A stretch of DNA of 8,635 bases from contig CAIPUQ010000569.1 in assembly GCA_903868295.1 (NCBI GenBank), positions 1 to 8,635 of the forward strand, in the 5' to 3' direction. This DNA is from an uncultured Roseiflexaceae bacterium (GTDB taxonomy: Bacteria > Chloroflexota > Chloroflexia > Chloroflexales > Roseiflexaceae). Of this stretch, positions 8,201 through 8,635 are shown in pieces. The notes beneath the pieces are model-generated. The model worked only from the letters and a program-made list of their open reading frames with translations. It was not told the DNA's origin and searched no databases. Position numbers and translations under genes: made by a program. Each line of letters starts with the position of its first letter. Positions within the stretch are counted from its first letter, which is position 1.

Positions 8201-8635
8201 AATCACTGTGTAATCTGACTTGGGATTGTCAAGTACCACCTGTGGCACGATCGTGACGTCCCAGCCACCGAAGTTGCCGTTAGACATCTTGTCGAACAAG
8301 ACGTTAATGCGATCGAACCAGTATGTTTGTAACTCTGCATCAGTGTATCGCTGCATTGTCAAATCGCTGAATGCAGCCCGAATGACGACGAGCTTCCGTC
8401 GTGCAGTGACGGCACTGCGTGGGCGCACGGCAGCCGGCGCGGCGGTTGCTTTGGACTGTAGCCATTGGTCCATTCCGGCAATCGGTGCGGCAGGATCGAC
8501 CGGCCCGAAGTCTACCACGCGTGGCCCAGTCCCATGCCATTCGGTTCCGAGCGAATGGGCGATTATGTCGGTCGTCGCGGCATCGATGGTCCGTGACGAC
8601 GCTTTTGACACCGCTGGTGCTCCCGGCTGAACGGC
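2252..8635 (-). CDS. Giant dual-protease exoprotein: M6-like metalloprotease, LamG pair, PT stalk, papain-like protease (5' end beyond window)
   Basis: The frame ends at TGA 2254-2252 and stays open to the right edge. A GTG at 8611 could start it, but the eight codons before it are also open and the paralogue has 40 residues before the matching RTID motif. The true start and signal peptide therefore probably lie roughly 80 bases beyond the window. Numbering from the GTG codon, modules in order are: M6-like metalloprotease, about 72-300, HELAH at 237-241; a DIDGDG loop near 377; CARDB-like, about 515-600; NEW3-like, about 650-705; Ig-like, about 755-845; two LamG-like folds, about 870-1075 and 1090-1297; a Thr/Pro-rich stalk, about 1301-1522; a propeptide-like domain, about 1523-1720; a beta-rich linker to about 1895; and a C39/C10-like papain-fold protease to the end at 2119, with Cys1916, His2061 and Asn2096. 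There is no C-terminal anchor or sorting motif. The likely role is extracellular proteolysis. Domain names are from motif recognition, not profile search. Confidence 0.92.
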   Translation of the reverse strand, partial: AVQPGAPAVSKASSRTIDAATTDIIAHSLGTEWHGTGPRVVDFGPVDPAAPIAGMDQWLQSKATAAPAAVRPRSAVTARRKLVVIRAAFSDLTMQRYTDAELQTYWFDRINVLFDKMSNGNFGGWDVTIVPQVVLDNPKSDYTVIDSDEATALYNDDTDNIQDFIDDTLAVSDEPSLEPLIEAADTVVIIAANAFTSNSASVRAFNARTREFDFPFPDLADDRNFIFIDEGGNRDSQLLWGELAHELAHALQAYAGPSAWAISHPSKYKSEFELLDANYPGHIGAYLKGVTMADWLPAGQTITISSEGKTQSDRYCLNPIELDYRTNPTPQILKINITESLYYLVSVRYKINGDELNSRDTSNRGIPDQGVLIERVITGGTQWDDIDGDGVNDSGETDSWRVIVRGPPTEGVQNKKKLWAVGQTFSNMTDGSPSNLADGVSINVVSAPSSAPMQRCVQVTFGAGSTQPDVGIRPWRQAPGESYETTDIWIDSPLNGYGTFRYGTWNDLDGNPVPRGNGDDPAIGSINRLYARVHNFGSANATNVKVQFQNTDPLGVGVNGATWVNSGLVVDSSRFPALANMPPHSYTDVYLEWTPTVTLSEEQIAAGTFDFHTCVRVTMTTVAGETITGNQDGDQEQENIRNFEATPEVSPVFTHSFDLKNDSLSNNKLLRISTDSTIPDGWKVDINNAVTSVSIPPSGIVTIPVTVTAQGTSVVGSQFTLSIGVISNTLLINNSLGTDPLDRTHPAELEVGGFDFTVNVRSPTDIACQAYGRGTRIEVNGALDGFEGIHQAGTPLRAYAQLYDTNKIPIPLDDRAKADVGANGAFVANFTTVTDQKGTSALPVYTRCLFPGTHLLGTSSTDFVPIDFGSFPPTPTAEPWLGSQFHFSGSLNQFLPPVSKYSDQVAFGAPGARQFGCLAGRCPILTNGVHGRAVEFNDSTDSFLISSSNLALGSVYSVSLWARRLSYNRAETLLSHGNTLLQGKLFNMGFNESGNFVCSTYGDDVVSTRRIQDTDWHQYQCDIDGSDRSLIIDGQLDTLASSALSTAYSVNSFVLIGRRADRTDSFLGVIDEVNIFQSLSSDADQLFTKPGFDIAGYTPTSHLTFDDVAITQGTNTLQCAGAACPVVTYPSSSASFRPSERIAVMQLQQNRALTVTSSAAAAAGTDSTLQFWGRFDSLTTLGPLVSQSQVNRPRVYISAPGVITYSGVSYSWPTESSGSYLNSFDWHHYAFVKAGTTLAIYIDGNRVAEGPAPMGLFPFRVASTTSLSVGFNDGGTGGELAAFELHNVALPGAVIAERYATGIPLANVIPTATMTSSPIPTLTSTPTATTIGTGTATRTPTLALLFRTRTEVSGRATATAIAVKNATETQAIPATQTKQAVINNTAVAGIATKWAKIDLTEQAMQRTATAGAIKALTRTPTPVRIVFTSIPKIPTITMVPSLTRTRTGTATITPNDKFTATASKTPLPSATDKPSVTPTATASLTPTAQATRTRLATWTASPSPTVPANPTEVVISATPSRTATRTVTRVPNPLGLAVVSFMELPFAIRSRALQYIVDNKLSVGADWATTYLGNDVIPYYRPDIGNTDPAYYEVSVYSDVTRLKPAGFIILTNQFAGNQAEAQVTPHDYPIAHWDSKGTAPSVYLLKSLVASNGSVKLWKLDTLSYLAVQDNRITSRIGNVPALIQGLGQQTFDTYSSGENALSELAYVPNNSSQLDDSKYTYSGAVVTTKGPQKKDIKGIWSYTDFPVEDNFDGYRTQYTDAFTPLINQLRNNASALWAVEQRQTPADGMMSIPAPASATTRVGIPIRGITSSMMRVIDPNGIFSAAPTLTTAGDFSTLNVTTRALRTGEYPTGSVKFSDGNGNSLEYVFQLIDNNTTRIVPPAGMQRSTSRAWSGWNIWAAGTSVEQRNYNQFNAGSCASGCGPTAWMMLFGWADAKSVYPPVTGQIWRRWNIYRAGGNNTGSAVSPDVGSVPGGVAHNTVYAGHEENAIRYIRNQVDTFCAGSSGATAPWDMDDARYYLSYVGTGTGLTESHNVVGYHEDRLKSYARNEIRYNGRPVVIGTGWLTHYPLAWQYRFRTRPEAWDEGWFDGDDVVYEEQFYVNSGWGGTGNGWVSASTWFAGRINP
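2255..2914 (-). other. Domain: C-terminal papain-like (C39/C10-like) cysteine protease
   Basis: Residues about 1900-2119 carry the marks of a papain-fold peptidase. Gln1906 is a candidate oxyanion-hole residue. The nucleophile motif GCGPTAWMM has Cys1916 (codon 2866-2864). His2061 lies in LTHYPLAW (codon 2431-2429), and Asn2096 in YVNSGWGGTGNGW (codon 2326-2324). CGPTA is typical of C39-like enzymes, and the Gly-rich block after the Asn resembles the NWGWGG-NG block of streptopain-type C10 enzymes. All catalytic positions are intact, so the domain is predicted active. Which of the two families it belongs to is uncertain. Confidence 0.75.
3452..4045 (-). other. Domain: propeptide-like region ahead of the cysteine protease
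   Basis: Residues about 1523-1720 contain ALQYIVDNKL, VIPYYRPDIG, AYYEVSVY, AGFIILTNQ, DYPIAHW and LDTLSYLAV. This order (a YY-EV strand, a GFIIL strand, then a P-I-HW turn) resembles the inhibitory pro-domains of secreted C10/C39-like proteases. It lies directly before the catalytic part, apart from a beta-rich segment of about 175 residues (2927-3451) that I cannot name. Its presence suggests that the cysteine protease is made as an inactive zymogen. The assignment is by pattern resemblance only. Confidence 0.45.
4046..4711 (-). repeat. Thr/Pro/Ala-rich stalk with repeats
   Basis: Residues about 1301-1522 are low complexity. A first block has repeats such as PTATMTSSP, PTLTSTPTATT and TATRTPT. 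A middle block of about 60 residues is Ala/Thr/Gln-rich and probably helical (ATETQAIPATQTKQAV, then TEQAMQRTATAGAIKALTRT). A second block has SATDKPSVTPTATASLTP and TATRTVTRVP. Such linkers are common in surface and secreted proteins of Chloroflexota and probably form an extended spacer, perhaps O-glycosylated. The repeat composition produces a long open frame on the opposite strand (3957-4742) that is not a gene. Confidence 0.8.
4721..6004 (-). other. Domain: tandem pair of LamG-like (concanavalin A-like) folds
   Basis: Two consecutive modules, residues about 870-1075 and 1090-1297, share the LamG layout. Each has a strand with YSVSLWARRL or STLQFWGRF, then the DWHQYQCDIDG or DWHHYAFVKAG strand, then a DG loop (LIIDGQLD, IYIDGNRVA), a late strand (VLIGRRAD, LSVGFNDG), and a closing IDEVNIF or LAAFELHNV strand. 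Both begin with a Cys-x4-Cys-Pro pair (Cys909/914 and Cys1111/1116) that may form a disulfide. Such folds usually bind carbohydrate or act as spacers in exoproteins. The ligand is unknown. Confidence 0.65.
6962..8593 (-). repeat. Direct repeat, copy 1 (5' coding part of the upstream gene)
   Basis: This segment is homologous to 1-1626. The encoded proteins align from the RTID motif to DPLGVGV over about 541 positions with about 81 differences (about 85% identity), one three-residue gap and one single-residue gap. Runs of identical DNA of 36 bases (7850-7885) and 31 bases (7982-8012) occur. The repeats are in direct orientation about 6.96 kb apart. The homology continues leftward beyond what the window shows for the other copy. 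Confidence 0.95.
7712..8398 (-). other. Domain: M6-like metalloprotease catalytic region
   Basis: Residues about 72-300 show an opening strand KLVVIRAAFSD, a helix and strand segment INVLFDKMSNGNFGGWDVTI typical of M6 peptidases, a VVIIAAN strand, NFIFIDEGG, and HELAH at 237-241 (bases 7889-7903). Downstream FELLDANYPGHIGAYLKG takes the position of the M6 segment that leads from the active site to the following domain. The two His and one Glu of HExxH are intact. The metzincin third-ligand position is Ala rather than His or Asp, so the third zinc ligand is unclear (see findings). Confidence 0.6.

Overview
The window holds two very large genes in tandem, both on the minus strand, that encode paralogous secreted proteases, plus one intergenic region of about 500 bases. 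It contains no RNA gene, transposase, CRISPR array or phage gene that I can see. The upstream gene (2252-8635, missing its 5' end) encodes at least 2127 residues. The downstream gene (1-1746, cut off by the left edge) shows its true start, a signal peptide and the first 582 residues. Where they overlap, the two proteins are about 85% identical by my residue-by-residue count.

The organism is probably a bacterium of the phylum Chloroflexota. This is inference. It rests on the long linker of Thr-Pro, Thr-Ala-Thr and Ala-Thr-Gln repeats, on giant exoproteins that combine M6-like protease, CARDB-like, LamG and C39/C10-like modules, and on a moderate GC content. A Herpetosiphon-like lineage would fit, but the sequence alone cannot settle it.

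Layout in the direction of transcription (right to left). 8635-2252: the first megaprotein. Its order is an M6-like metalloprotease region with HELAH, a beta-rich CARDB/NEW3-like region, two LamG-like lectin folds, a Thr/Pro-rich stalk, a propeptide-like domain and a C-terminal papain-like cysteine protease with a readable Cys-His-Asn triad. 2225-2185: a strong rho-independent terminator. 2184-1851: non-coding DNA with several short inverted repeats. 1850-1821: a weaker terminator-like hairpin. 1812-1785: a sigma70-type promoter. 1756-1752: a Shine-Dalgarno site. 1746-1: the second megaprotein, with signal peptide and the same M6-like and CARDB-like start.

How they may work together: both products are predicted to be exported. 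The complete C-terminal half seen in the first gene looks like a self-contained pro-cysteine-protease fused behind a metalloprotease, so one polypeptide carries two unrelated protease classes separated by lectin folds and a stalk. A role in extracellular protein degradation or attack on other cells is plausible but not shown. The terminator and promoter between the genes suggest that they are transcribed separately.
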